DNA of 64,000 nucleotides, from positions 6,689,414-6,753,413 of the forward strand of contig NC_134034.1 of NCBI RefSeq assembly GCF_964204645.1. Direction: 5' to 3'. A model generated the notes under the pieces. The model was not told the origin of the DNA, ran no database searches, and saw nothing but the letters and a program-made list of their open reading frames with translations. This stretch comes from Tubulanus polymorphus (taxonomy: Eukaryota; Nemertea; Palaeonemertea; Tubulaniformes; Tubulanidae). Of the stretch, positions 1-11,526 are shown one piece after another; the first letter of the stretch is position 1, and each line of letters starts with the position of its first letter. Made by a program: the position numbers and the translations under genes.

Positions 1-340
1 CATCCTCCCCGGCAGGGATTCGAACCTGATGGCATCGAGATTGCCACGGCACGAAACCCTGCCATAATCGACCGTGTGCGCAGATACATGCGCAGTTCAG
101 ATGATGTGATTTTTAGCCAATCAGAAATCCCGTTTTATTTTAGCCCGGGTTTTCCTATTTATAGTTCTTCCTTGAAATTTGCCTCAACGATTATACAACG
201 AGCAATCTGATTGGTGCCGCAAGTTTTCGTTCGGAAAACTGCGCATGTACCTGCGCACCCGGTCTACTGATGCAGGGGTTCGTGCCGTGGCTGAGTGTAG
301 CGATGCCATCAGGTTCGAGTCCTTGCAGAGGGAGGATGCG
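1..340. mobile_element. Foldback (MITE-like) element with tRNA-like ends
   Basis: Positions 1-99 and 238-339 are imperfect inverted repeats, and the homology continues inward (CCAATCAGA near 118 against TCTGATTGG near 207). Both arms carry a tRNA-gene-like B box: read on the minus strand the left arm has GGTTCGAATCC, and the right arm has AGGTTCGAGTCC on the plus strand, each followed by a GGGAGGATG-like acceptor-type end. There is no credible A box or full cloverleaf, so this is not a functional tRNA gene. It is best read as a short foldback element built from tRNA-derived sequence. The left end is cut by the window. Confidence 0.6.
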
Positions 341-479
341 CTTTTGTAACGATGATTCGTGAAAAAACACGCGGGCTATTAGTAGATCGCAGTGAGCTGA
401 ACGATATTATATGGATTGTATATGAAACAGCGGTAAGGTAACAAAGCCTATGTTCTTTTGGTAAAAATAGTGTGGAAGA

Positions 480-550
480 AAATAATAATAATAATAATAA
501 TCACGCGGATATCAATAGGGTTTTCTGTGAAATAACAGAAAACCCTAATT
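480..550 (+). mobile_element. Helitron-like 3' end: AAT microsatellite plus hairpin
   Basis: An (AAT)n run at about 483-500 is followed by AATCAC, a short spacer and a perfect 13-bp hairpin (stem 516-528 and 535-547, loop 529-534) that ends in CCCTAA. The same order (AATAATCAC, spacer, hairpin, CCCTAAT) recurs at 9110-9168. A terminal hairpin next to CTAR-type sequence is a known feature of Helitron/Helentron 3' ends. I could not find the 5' end, so the class is inferred from this signature only. Confidence 0.45.
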
Positions 551-698
551 ATTGAAATGGAACCTTTGTGTACAGCAACGTAGCTGCTGCATACCTAATG
601 ATAATGACATCGTTGTTACTAGAAATGCTAACTGGACAAGCAACTTGGACCACATAAAAGTTATATTAATGCGTGATTATTATTTTAGATATATTTAC

Positions 699-1581
699 CT
701 GTTTGTTTGGCCGAGTTCTTGGATTTTGCGCCAATTGGCTTGCCTCAAATGGTAGAAGCAGCCTTGGAGAACAACATCTTCACCAATATCGGCACGCGTT
801 GCTTGTTGTACTGCAGTCTCGAAGTCAGTTACTACAATCTCTGGATCAAGGTCATTTCCAAGTTGTTCAGATTTTTGGGCGATTGCGCGAAGGAATTCTT
901 CGTATGTCGCTTGGGTTTTTCATCCCATTAAAGCATAGATGAGCGGAACGGTCAAATTGTGGACGAGAGGTGCATGAACAACATATAGCTGCGTGAAACC
1001 AGGTGGAGCCATGGCAAAGCAACCATCCATCATCCACTGTCTCGCATCAGACAAATATCGAACATGCTCATCAGAATTCTCGAATTTGATTCCGGACCAT
1101 TATCATAAAACAGAAATTCCTGCGGGTTGGCACCACCAGTCATTGACCATGGGCCATCTTCAGGAATCACTAACTCTTGCAGTGTATTTGGTTGAGGTGG
1201 AAATTCATCAATTCTGTTGTTTCGGATTGTCCGTTTTACAGCATTGTGGTTAGGCATATGCATTTTGGTGAGGTCATCGAGTTCGTGGAGTGCTGTTGCA
1301 AAGATATTTGCAGGGCGGTCATTGCTATTCTGTGCGTTTGTTTTGAAAGTACATCTTGCTTTTGCGACAGACACTTCGATATTCGACGGGTTGTGGTTGT
1401 GTTCAGCAGTTATCTCAGGTTCAGTGTATTCGAGACTTGTACGCATTCCACCCTTGCATACATTTGATATTCTCTTTACGCAATGCCAGAAAACATAATT
1501 TTGACGTATCTTCTTGATGGTGTACATATATCCGTCAAGACACAACTTCTCTCCGCCCTTGTTCGATCGTATTATCTCCAT
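699..1581 (-). pseudogene. FLYWCH zinc finger / MULE-type transposase remnant
   Basis: Read from the ATG at 1581, the protein opens with a FLYWCH-like zinc finger: aromatic and Cys residues followed by the VFWHCVKR segment, then an EHNHNP His pair at about residues 58-63. After a linker it enters a MULE transposase-like region with DGCFAMAPPGFTQLYVVH and later DFETA, typical of the DDE fold of Mutator-like transposases and of transposase-derived host genes. The frame breaks near 1030 and a TGA interrupts it near 917. The exon appears to end at a GT donor at 698/697 (AACAG then GTAAAT), so the 3' coding part lies outside this exon or is lost. FLYWCH-MULE fusions are common in invertebrate transposons. 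I read this as a decayed transposon gene. Confidence 0.65.
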
Positions 1582-2796
1582 CGTGTTTTCGTTGTTTTGC
1601 TTTCGTAGTAGTAGTCTTTTGTAAATGATATTGGCTCTGACTTATGTCCTACTTTTATACGCCTCATGTATGAATTAATTACTAATGTTATCACATAGAA
1701 GTACTCAAATTTAAATTTGGCATTAATCAATTCTGGTTACTGAGAACATGTCAACTACTCAAAATAGATCAAACCGATTATTTCATGAGACAAACTATGA
1801 TATTCAAAAGGTACGGTAATTAGTGTAAAAAGATCAAAGAAGTAACTCAACTCCTCAACCCCACAGCATGTGTTTGACTTCACATTAATTTACATTGTTT
1901 CCTTTGATTAAAGGGTGACCAGTTTGTATCAGTTAAGATATTACCATAGTTTACCATGATATCGTTAAAACTAACTTAAAGAAAAAATACTATATAATGA
2001 ATGATTTTTATAGAAACTGAAGCATAAACCACCTTTTGTACTGAATAAAATAAAATAATACACATTTCTGATTTCTGGTGCTATTTTGATGTGGAATTCA
2101 CTGAATTACCAAGTTATTAATGTAGACTGGGACATTTTTTTCTACTTTACAAATGGGACAATTTTTCCGGGGACATTTTTTCCAGGGACATTTTTTTCCC
2201 TGGGACATTTTTTCCGGGGACATTTTACCAGGGACATTTTTACCGTATACTCTTTTAATCATGGTGTAATATAGCTTGTGCAACAGGACGTTGCGCAGTC
2301 ATTACGTTAATTGTGAGGTGTTTATACATAATAGTTTCATGAGCAGTTCATATGGTGGGATCATAATCGGGAAAGATCTGCCTTAAACATTTAATCGCCT
2401 TAGGGAGTTTGAGCTTCTTGATAAAATTCCCCAAAAATAATTCAAAATCGCCCTATCCAATATCTAAAGGCCATTCAAAGCAATATATTTTGTCAATTCT
2501 TTTTGAATTTATTCATAATTAATAACATATTTTTAATATTAATGATTTTATTATCAGGAATCTGATCTAATATATTTCTAGTGGTAAAACGTAGCTGTCG
2601 GATTAACGAGCAATTATCTCATTAATGAGATGATTGCTCGTAGGTCGGATGGATGGACATAGGTCGGATGGATGGACATATTGGTGTGTACCGGTCTACA
2701 GTGTCTTTAATCAAAGATCCCATTTGATATCTGTCGTATTTCTATGAAAGAGTACAAACAGAAATATAAACCCCTATACAGGGTACAAATCAGAAG
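1582..2796. other. Gene-free stretch with a GGGACATTTTT array
   Basis: No coding sequence is supported here. Positions 2153-2256 hold seven or so imperfect copies of a 13-15-bp unit of the form GGGACATTTTTTCC. Its design is like the TGGCATTTTTACC array at 7323-7392 and the GGGGATTTTTACC arrays at 28091-28160 and 29337-29430. A 22-bp unit containing GGTCGGATGGATGGACATA is duplicated at about 2643-2683. Confidence 0.6.
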
Positions 2797-5698
2797 TTAA
2801 AAATGTTTAATTGTTTGATAATGCTTTGATTTATGTGATCTTAAATATTTACCTCCGCAATAACAATACACTCTTTCATTAGGATTGAATTTTCTAAATT
2901 CATTATCTAAATCACATTGGATACCAATATCTTTAAAAGATTTATTATTAACTGATTCACATTGAATTCCAATATTCGATGAATTTGCATTATAAATTAT
3001 CTGTTCATTATCAAAATTAAAATAATATAATTGTCGTTTTTCAATTCTTAAGTCTCTATCATTGTAACCTTTTGAAAGTATTAAATCATCATTTCTTTCA
3101 TTTGTATATTTTAAACCACATTGCCAGGTTAAACCAGGACTTGAAAAACAATAACAGGGATCAACATTGAAATGATTCAAATTAACTTCTTTAAATTTTT
3201 CAAATATATCAGCCAATATCATAACATCTGATTTTAAATATAAATCTACTAATTCACCATGATTTTTTATCTTAAAATGATTCCAAATATTTAATGATCT
3301 TTTAAACACTTCATCTTTCACATACTCCTCTTTTAATTGATCATAAAATTGTTCTTTTAATAATATGTTACATTAAAATCATCATGTGTTTTATAAAATG
3401 AATAAGGAATTGCACCTTTAAATCTCAATAATTTAAAATCTTGTTCATTTGGATAATAATGTCGAGTTTTACCAAAATCATTATCAACTAAACTTTTTGC
3501 TAAATTATCTAATGAACTTGCTAAAAATCTATAAGAATCTAAAAATCTCAAACAACCAAATTGAAATGAAATGTAATTTTCAGATGTCTTAGCTAATAGT
3601 TTAAAATCATATTTTCTTACATTTGTATCATTCATAGCATTATATTCTTCTATTTCTTGATTAATTGCGCCCAATCTTCCTGATAATTGTTTTATAAATA
3701 AGTGGGTATCATAGCCTGATAAATTATGAAATAATATTGTTACGAAATTAACTTTCTTAGCTTGTAAATTGCAATCTTCATGAGCAGCTCCACGATATTT
3801 TGAATTTAAATGATCATGATCTCTAACTTTTTTATCAAATGAATAAAAACGTTTTTCACAGTAACAACAAAGAGTTGCATAATTAAAATCAAATTCATCT
3901 TCTTTTGTCATAACTATTCTTTTATTTTTGTTTAATAATTTTGCAAAATCACTTTCTTATTCAATTATTTTATTTCAAAATTCATTTACTACATCTTCAC
4001 CTCTAAAAGAAATATATTGACTTTGATATAATTCAGGATAATTTGATTTTATATGAATTCCATAAACAGCAGCTCTTTGATGAACTTTCTAATTGTATTT
4101 ATGAATGGTGGGTCTTGAATTATGTCTTCATTTAATTCATTTCCTTTGTCCATTGATTTAAGAAATTGCGTTTTGTTATATATTTTTTTTCTATCTTGAT
4201 CAGTTAATTCTTTATTCAAAATCCCCATAAATTATTACAAATGGTACTATATTTTTAAATTTATGATTAATAAATTTCAACTTACAATCTTTTTCTGTTG
4301 GCATTATTAATTTGCAAAAATCTTTATTATCACATAATTCTTTATGTTTTAATAATGCATTCTCAGTCATGAATTTAGATAAACATTTTCTACATAGATA
4401 AATTTTATTATTATGATGATCACTTTCTGTTCTAAAGAATAAATCAATTTGTTTTAACCACATATAATGTTCATTTTCATCTTTTTTGTAATATAACAAA
4501 TCTCATTTTCATCATCATAATACTCTGTTAAATATAAAGCTTCTAATGTATAATCTTTAATATTTTCACCTTCTCTGGTAATTGCATTAATTCGAAAACA
4601 TTTATTTTTAAATTATTAACTTTTTCTATCTTGGTATCATTTTTATAGTTACTGGATATTGATCAATTTTATATAATGTTTCATATTTCCGGTAATCTGT
4701 TATCCTACAAACATTTCCCTGAGTTGGATGTAAGCAACTATTAATTGCCCACAGAAAACATTTGTCTTCATTTTGAACATTTAAAATTGCTATTGATAAA
4801 AATGGCAATTCAATATAAGATAATGCTTTAATATCCTTTTCTGTTGTAAAGTTTCAATCATTTTTAAACATTGTTTTACTTTTTGATGCTTTATTCCTTT
4901 TTGTATTATAAACATTTAAATCTAAAAATATTATTTCATTCAATGTTAAACCAGAACCCTCAAATATCTTTCTTCAATATGTCTTTTAAATTCGTTAAAT
5001 ATTTTTTCTAATTTCTCTTTTATTTGTGTTTTTGAAATTATTTTTTCAGAGTGTGTTTGAATATTATAATACATTTTTAATTCTGATTTGATAAAACTTA
5101 CTTTTCCAGAAATACTAATTTTTGGATATTCAACATCTGTTACAAAATCTAGTATTTTTCCATGATTTCAATAAATTTACTATAATCTTCTATTGTTGCT
5201 CCTTTAAAAAATGTAAATATAATAGCTGCAGGCCCAATTTTACTACGTAATGTTTCTAAAATTTCAATTGTATCTTTTATTGCTGGTGAATCAATATAAT
5301 TTCTAACATTTTCCATATAAGGTTTATTTGAAATAGATTTAGTTTTTGAAACTGGTTTTTGACTTGTTGAGGTTTATCATCAAAATAATCTGTTCCTAAA
5401 ACATCATAACTTAAATTTTTGTTTGTGGTTTTGTGATTCGAGATGTCTTTTATAATTCCTTTTTGCTATAAATTTATTACACTTCACATTTTATTTCATC
5501 CACAATCATATTTTCTAATTGTTCTTTTCTTTCATTGGAATTTTCTGGTGTTTCAAAATCTATAACATTTTTTGTATGATTTGCAGTTTTTTCATGTCGG
5601 GCTTTATGAGATTTATCAATGTATTTTTTACAATATGTACAATAATATTGATTTTCATTAACATCAATTTTTTCTGTATGTTGTTCACTCTCTCCCAT
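2797..5698 (-). pseudogene. Polinton copy 1: truncated protein-primed DNA polymerase B
   Basis: This is the N-terminal half of a Polinton PolB, read leftward from the ATG at 5698 and closely related to copy 3. Residues at the start hold a C2H2-type finger (CTYCKKYIDKSHKARH). Further down are an exonuclease motif region (VIIYGDFE), an endonuclease-VII/HNH-like Cys cluster (CCYCEKRF then KVRDHDH) and FHNLSGYDTHLF (Exo II-like). Many frameshifts and stops break it, for example near 5470, 4860, 4500, 4210, 3911 and 3357. The polymerase palm is missing. At about 3110, after LKYTN, the frame runs into unrelated sequence with two IGIQC repeats and a CYCGG...H...H zinc-knuckle-like end (stop at 2797). 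That join looks like a deletion fusing PolB to another gene of the element. All catalytic polymerase motifs are absent, so it is dead. Confidence 0.85.
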
Positions 5699-5784
5699 TT
5701 ATTAGAAAAAAAAATTACTTGTGGTGATGAGTGGTGTGTCGCCCTCTCGCCCTCTGATTTGAGCCCCTGATATTCCAATTACTC
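5699..5784 (-). promoter_or_regulatory. Right terminal repeat and PolB leader of Polinton copy 1
   Basis: On the minus strand this runs from AGTAATTGGAATATCAGGGG (outer end near 5784) through CACTCATCACCACAAG to TAATTTTTTTTTCTAATAAATG at the PolB start. It matches the termini of copy 3 at 41141 and 60776, except that the middle part is GAGGGCGAGAGGGCGAC instead of a TACTAGAGTA run. The inner half is a gene leader: a T-tract followed by TAAATG. Confidence 0.75.
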
Positions 5785-5960
5785 AAACACATTGGATCGC
5801 TAAAAATTCGGTCCAAACACATTGGACGCCCGCACACAGTGGGCTTCAAAATCCTTCCAAACACACTGGATCGCTAAAAAGTTGGCACAAACACATTGGA
5901 CGCCCGCACACAGTGGGCTTCAAAAATCTATCCAAACTCATTGATCTGACCACACACAGT
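5785..5960. repeat. Tandem repeat of about 75 bp
   Basis: Two to two and a half units share the blocks CAAACACATTGGA, GCCCGCACACAGTGGGC and GGATCGCTAAAAA. The CACACAGTGG block continues irregularly to about 5990. The array lies immediately outside the terminus of Polinton copy 1. Confidence 0.7.
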
Positions 5961-8127
5961 GGACTAACCCCTATTCCACACACAGTGGAATACCCCGGAC
6001 GACAGACTCCAAACTGCACAAAAGAGGACACACAGTTCAACAAAAGTACATGCTCACAGCACAAAGCCAAGCCCACAGCACAAAGCCAAGCCGTGAACCA
6101 CCACAACCGCACAAGCATGTCCGACAGCGAGGAAAACCGAAGCTAAACTGATTTCTTCCGTCTGTCCGCAGCGCAACGTAGTGAGAATAGTGAAGCATCA
6201 CTTATACTCGTTCCTTCTAGCTGGAACCACTGGCGACTGTGCTGGAACAGTCCCTCTTTGATACTCGGAGGTTGAGGGTTTGAGGATAGCTAGAGATTGA
6301 TTTTTTTCAGAAGAAAACTTCAGTAAAACATACACTTAGGTAGGCTCAAATGTGCTCAAGTGTCATATTCAATTCATTATGATAATTCGTCAAAAGTGTA
6401 GTTGTCGTTTATTTGTTTTTATCACACACATGGACGTTGGATACGTATACGCGCGTGTGTTTTACTACATGTACTACGACTGCCGCACTCACAGGACAGG
6501 ACTCACAGTTGGCAGGAACAACCATACCTCAGATCAATCTTTTCCCTCGGTCTTATTGATTTGAATACAGAATAGAATTGAATTGGATTTCCTGAGATAG
6601 GATCAATAATACAAAATTGAATTGGATTTGATGTTTTATATGTTTAATGAAGTAAAGTTGAATTGGATTCGATATTTTTTGCTGTATGAAATTTGATTGA
6701 ATTTGCAGTTTGCGCACATGGCTAATTAGCATATCAAGGTCATCCATCCGATTGGAGAAAAAGCTATTTCAATTTTCTCGGACTTTGCATATTTGTCAAT
6801 GATATTTTCTGTATTGCAAATAAAAATATTCCATCCAAAAACCAAATCGACTAAAGATTTCACAGAAAATCCATCTTGAAATACAATTCTAAATCTTAAA
6901 AGAAAACCCGAAAGTAAAACAGTAGACGATACCGCGGGTTCGCCTGAAGACCTCGCGTGAAGAGTCTATGCTATCTGATTGGCTTTTTAAAACCGGTAAT
7001 TTGGCTTTTTAAAACCGGTAATTTTGCGTTCAGATTTTCGCGAAAAACCTCATATGAATTTCAACGAGGCCCTTTCAAAATTCAGCTCCGTTGGATTTGG
7101 AGAATGGATAGGCCTTAAATGAATGATTTGTATAAATATATGCTCAGTTGCACTTTATATAGTAATTTCACTTTATATAGTAGTTACTTTATATAGTAAT
7201 AGGCTCAGCCTAAACGGCTGGCCTAAAAATGAATGCATTATTTAGATAATACATATTGTATACGTATGTTTCCGTTGTTATGATCTGGAATATGAATATT
7301 CAGATAACGTGCATATTTCCATCTGGCATTTTTTCCTCTGGCATTTTTACCTGGCATTATCACCTATGGCATTTTTACCACTGGCATTATAACCGACCAG
7401 TGAAACCACAATAGCCCACACTATGCGATAGCAAAAATAACAGGAAACGAAATCCTCAACATGGACTTTCCTAAATGTACATGAGTGTATGTTTAATCCA
7501 GCATCAAAATTAGACATTGGTACTCTAGAGATTGAGCAGAACAAATGAAAAATAATGAAAACTCCACTGAATTGAATTCAAATGATGAGAGAGAGAGCTG
7601 ACTTTTTAGATATAAATTAAATCGAAAATAAGGACGGAAAATATCAAGAAAAAAGTTTCCTTTTTTGAATTATGAATGGAAACGCATACCTATCTTCGGC
7701 ATGAAATTTTTGCAGAGTTTCATAGAATCCGAGCTCCAAGTAATCCGTGCTCAAAAAGGTGCCCCTTGATTGAATCAAGAAGTTTTTATTGAAATCAGTC
7801 CATTGACAGGATCTCCGTGAATTGGCACTATACATGTTGCAATCACACAGCTGCATGGTGATCCATCATGAATATGCATGGTTTTCCCCACTGACTCAAA
7901 TTCATGGTTTGACGATTCGATTCATTTCACACACTGACTGTGCAAGAAGTTTGTAAGACGATTTATTTTCGTAAAATGAACAATTTCCAAGATTCCCTTC
8001 CCCCTTTCCCAATTTTACAGCCTTTCTATAAAATTCACTGCGTTTTACGGCCGGCCGCGGCGAATCCAGGCAATTGAATCGTTTTAAGTTTCCAAGAAAA
8101 GGTTAACTACCCGGTAGGTCACACGCG
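5961..8127. other. Gene-free stretch
   Basis: I see no supported gene. It holds short local repeats: a GAATTGGATTTGAT unit at about 6575-6680, a duplicated CTTTTTAAAACCGGTAATTT unit at 6984-7022, CTTTATATAGTA three times at 7150-7200, and an array of TGGCATTTTTACC-like units at 7323-7392 resembling the terminal arrays near 28.1 and 29.4 kb. Confidence 0.55.
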
Positions 8128-8216
8128 AGAGTAATTGGGAATATGGGGGTTCATACCAAAGGTCGAAGGGTCGAGCTCATAAAAAATAATAAATAAATTC
8201 GAGCGTGCGAGAATTT
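8128..8216 (+). mobile_element. Solo Polinton-type terminal repeat
   Basis: The sequence AGTAATTGGGAATATGGG followed by GGTTCATACC matches the outer 30 bases of the left end of Polinton copy 3 (41137-41163). The next part (AAAGGTCGAAGGGTCGAGCTC, A/T run, AAATTCGAGCGTGCGAGAAT) matches, inverted, the right end of copy 2 at 39430-39520. No Polinton gene is next to it, so it is a solo terminus or the relic of a deleted copy. Confidence 0.6.
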
Positions 8217-9084
8217 TCATATGCATGCACAGATCAATACACCACATAGCAGCGAGCGGCGAGTATATGTCACACGCACATGTATGAATCATGAATATAC
8301 GTAACAGGGCATGTGTTCTTCCGAAACGAAATGTAGTTCCAACAACAAATAATTAACTAAATTAAATATAGTACTGGGAAGCGTACAGATATTTCATCGA
8401 AATCATTCGTTAAGAGTGCCACTGAACAACATGAGGCTTCTGTTGGAATTCCCGTAAAATTGACCAATCATCGAACGTTTTACCGAACAAGAAAGTATTT
8501 TGCAAATCGATGTATGACGTCATGCGCAAAAGTGCCAGTAATGAAATCACGCGTTGTGAGGTCAGGGGGCTGGTGGAAGCGAGTTCGGGAGCGATACCGG
8601 ATCCCTGGCAACCGAGGATGGGGGTTGGATGAATATAACGTTGTGACGATATCTACCATGTCGAGAATTGCCCGCTTACAATAGATCACCCCGCTGTCAG
8701 AAAATCCCTATTAAGTGTGATTGTACGACCAACACTATTGGAAACTACAAATAAAATCTCCATTAAGCAGATACAAATCAAACAGAGATACGTACCGACT
8801 CCGATCCATGCACCTACGCAAGGCCATCGCGTTACCCGCTGCGCTATCGCGTCTATTCGATCGGGATTTTTCAATTCCGGGATCTACTTTTATCAATGGC
8901 TAGCGATTCTTTGCGACATTCTTGTCGCTGATTAGACCCGGTAATTACGCGGATTAATTTATAATAAATTGCCATACCCATATTCGAAACGGTCACCCGC
9001 TAAGTAATATTTCTGTCAGAAATGAAAGTTACGTTTATAAGATGTTAGTAAATGTAGTCGAATCTGAGAGGGGTTACATTTCAT
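8217..9084. other. Gene-free stretch
   Basis: No supported gene. The open frames at 8460-8690 on both strands are mutual shadows without recognisable motifs. Confidence 0.5.
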
Positions 9085-9172
9085 GAAAAAAATTTGGCTG
9101 GAACTAGTGGAAAAGTAATAATCACAAGGATTACAAGGGGCGGTTTCTGCGAAGCAGCAGAAACCCTAATAA
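9085..9172 (+). mobile_element. Helitron-like 3' end, second copy
   Basis: AGTAATAATCACAAGGATTA is followed by a short spacer and a hairpin (stem 9142-9150 with 9157-9165) that runs into CCCTAATAAAG. It matches the order and spacing seen at 480-550. The 5' end of the element could not be located. Confidence 0.45.
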
Positions 9173-10131
9173 AGAAGCAACGGATTCCTATGAAATTCAT
9201 TGAATGTTTTGAAATTTACGAATAGAAACTATAAACAGCCTCGTTTGGAAGTTATTTTTTCGCACAAATAAGATACTTAGTGCTAAATAAGATATTTAGT
9301 GCCGTAACTAATTTCTTACGTCGTAATATTGAAGTGTGCGTGGAAAAATCAAACGTCGCAAATACATTTCAGAAAGGGATTACGTCATCATACTTAACTC
9401 GAAGGGATCATTAGAAAATACGTATTTCTTATTTTGTATCGCGTTCCATAATTTTCCATAACGTTATATTTATACAATCATCAAACAGAAATTTTCCGTT
9501 ATAGTTCGTTTATCAAAAAGCTACCTGCAGGTCATTGCTATCTTCGCATGCGCGATTATAGCTTTTCGAGGAAGCCACGTGTCTAAATAGTTACAAAGAA
9601 TGTTCATGGCAATAGACTTGAACATGTAAGTCGGTTGGTCTTCGTGGGGGCCAATTCTGAGAAGAATGAATGCTATTAAATATTTGTTTTGTTTGTACTA
9701 AGGTTACGGGCCAAAAGCGTACGCAGTAAATAATATGAACGTTTGACCGCTTGTTACTGCGTTATATGATAGACCGTGGGTTACTGTATATTTGTCTTAT
9801 TTTTGTCGTGTGACTAAAAAACAGCACTGTGGAGATACTTTCGAGAATTCCTCTCTTACTACAAATACTATGTATGCAAAAATTTATCAGTATTTCACCA
9901 CCGGATCTTACCACTCGATAATGGATTATCCAATTTATTCTGTTTTATGAATCACCTATACATACATAGGATATTCGTACATTTTGTCAGTGGGATATAA
10001 TCGAATCAAACATTTCATCGGAGGCGATAGACAAAAGTGAAACATTTTGCAGATAAATTTTACAAAGAACTGTTATATTTGTTCGGATTCAACGAATAAG
10101 ATTTCGGTTTTCTCCCAGACAACCACCTAAC
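9173..10131. other. Gene-free stretch upstream of the orphan ORF
   Basis: I see no coding sequence. A short duplication (AAATAAGATAYTTAGTGC) lies at 9266-9301. The end of the stretch is presumably the 5' flank and untranslated leader of the gene starting at 10132. Confidence 0.4.
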
Positions 10132-10797
10132 ATGGGCAATGATAAGTATTTCACAGTCCACGAAGGCCGTTTAAAAAATGTTAACAAACAGACGATGAAA
10201 ACCCGCACCAAATTACGAAAAAAGGTTATTGTCACCAACGAACATTTGCGCAATGAAAACGAACGCTTTCAACGTGAATGCGAACATCATCAAAATATGG
10301 TAAATGTGGCTAGCGTACCATTTCGTAAAACGATGACCACTTTGCGAGGTTACCAGCGTGGTTTGAGGCTTTATCACCATGACACCGAAGCAGTCAGATC
10401 ATCGGTGGGAAATTTCGGTATTTATAACGGCATTCCTCTGGAAACGTTGCGCCGCAACGGAGAAACAATACGCACAAAATTGCAACGAGAAAATTATTGG
10501 GGTCGGAAGAAAGCAAATGAATTAATCGAAGTTGGACTTAAAAGAGGGAAAATCGTCGGTTTGAATGATGCAAAAAATCGTTTTGATGATATAATGGTCC
10601 GCATGCCGAAACCAAAAGTGCGTAAAACAGAGCTCGAGCAGTTGCTGGATGAAATAAGTGGAAAAATGAATACAGCGCTGCCACCTTTACGTAACCATAC
10701 TTTTGTGCAAGCTGATACAAGACAGCGTATGATGAATCTGAGCACTAGTTTACCCAATATAAATTCTCCACATATTCGATCAAAAACATTCGCTTGA
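10132..10797 (+). CDS. Intact intronless ORF, 221 residues, unknown function
   Basis: An uninterrupted frame starts at CCTAACATGGG, an acceptable animal start context. The protein is basic and mostly helical by composition. Residues ~20-60 are rich in K, R, E and N with regular Leu/Val/Phe spacing (a possible coiled coil). The middle is a Gly/Arg/Tyr segment (LRGYQRGLRLYHHD), and a charged Leu/Glu-rich helix (TELEQLLDEIS) lies near residue 170. There is no signal peptide, membrane segment or zinc motif. An ATTAAA polyadenylation-type hexamer lies at 10926, about 130 bases past the stop. Its base composition is more balanced than that of its surroundings. I do not recognise the family. It could be a host retrogene or single-exon gene, or an orphan transposon gene; no terminal repeats were seen around it. 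Confidence 0.6.
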   Translation: MGNDKYFTVHEGRLKNVNKQTMKTRTKLRKKVIVTNEHLRNENERFQRECEHHQNMVNVASVPFRKTMTTLRGYQRGLRLYHHDTEAVRSSVGNFGIYNGIPLETLRRNGETIRTKLQRENYWGRKKANELIEVGLKRGKIVGLNDAKNRFDDIMVRMPKPKVRKTELEQLLDEISGKMNTALPPLRNHTFVQADTRQRMMNLSTSLPNINSPHIRSKTFA

Positions 10798-10799
10798 AT

Positions 10800-11526
10800 T
10801 CTGGCGGCAGACACACCGAGGCTATCCATAGTACCAGTGGAATATGGAAAATATACACATGTACAATGGAATCCCTTTGTTTGAAATCCATCGTTTACTG
10901 CTCAGTAGGACGCGATCGTACAATTCATTAAAGACTGTCTAAGGTCGAGGGGGGGGGGGGTGGTGAACTTTAAACTTATGTGGGCACGGGGTCGGTTGGA
11001 TGTGGATGTCCTTTAAGTTTTCCCTGCATAATTAGTGTAAGCCAGAACAAATCATTTAGCGCATTACACGGTGAACTACGTTGTATTTCACCTCTTATTC
11101 GAAGTTGAAGTAATCACAGTAATTATCATGTAATGCACATATGCGGACATGGTGGGAGTATTTTGTAATTTGTTGTAATTTAGTGTGGACGTGATTTACG
11201 GACAGCCCGCCTGGAATTCAATTACAAGACGTTTTTGAATATACATATTTTTAGTTGCTAGCCAAAATTTTGTTATATGTTAGCGTACTTTGTCATGCAT
11301 TGTTGGGTTATTTTTTTCCACTAAAAACTACATACGATTTGCGATTTCACCGGTGTTAAGCACAGGGGTTTGGCGATGGGCTTGGATTTTATTTCCGGGT
11401 TGTTGATAATCTCGTGAGAATGGCGCTAAATATGAACTGCAAATAAATTCAAAATATCATAGAAATACCTTGTGTTTATATTGTTTATTTATCCGCTATA
11501 AAGTTCCGATAAACAATTGGTCGTTA
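10800..11526. other. Gene-free stretch
   Basis: No gene is supported. A poly-G run of about 12 lies at 10950. The rest is ordinary AT-rich sequence. Confidence 0.4.

Noticed and set aside
1-100. Functional tRNA gene on the minus strand
   Set aside because: Only a B box and an acceptor-like end are visible; there is no A box, anticodon stem or matching 5' acceptor strand, and the other arm is a diverged inverted copy.
5913-6146. 77-codon plus-strand frame outside copy 1, overlapping a 90-codon minus-strand frame
   Set aside because: Both run through the tandem repeat with CACACAGTGG units and have no motif.
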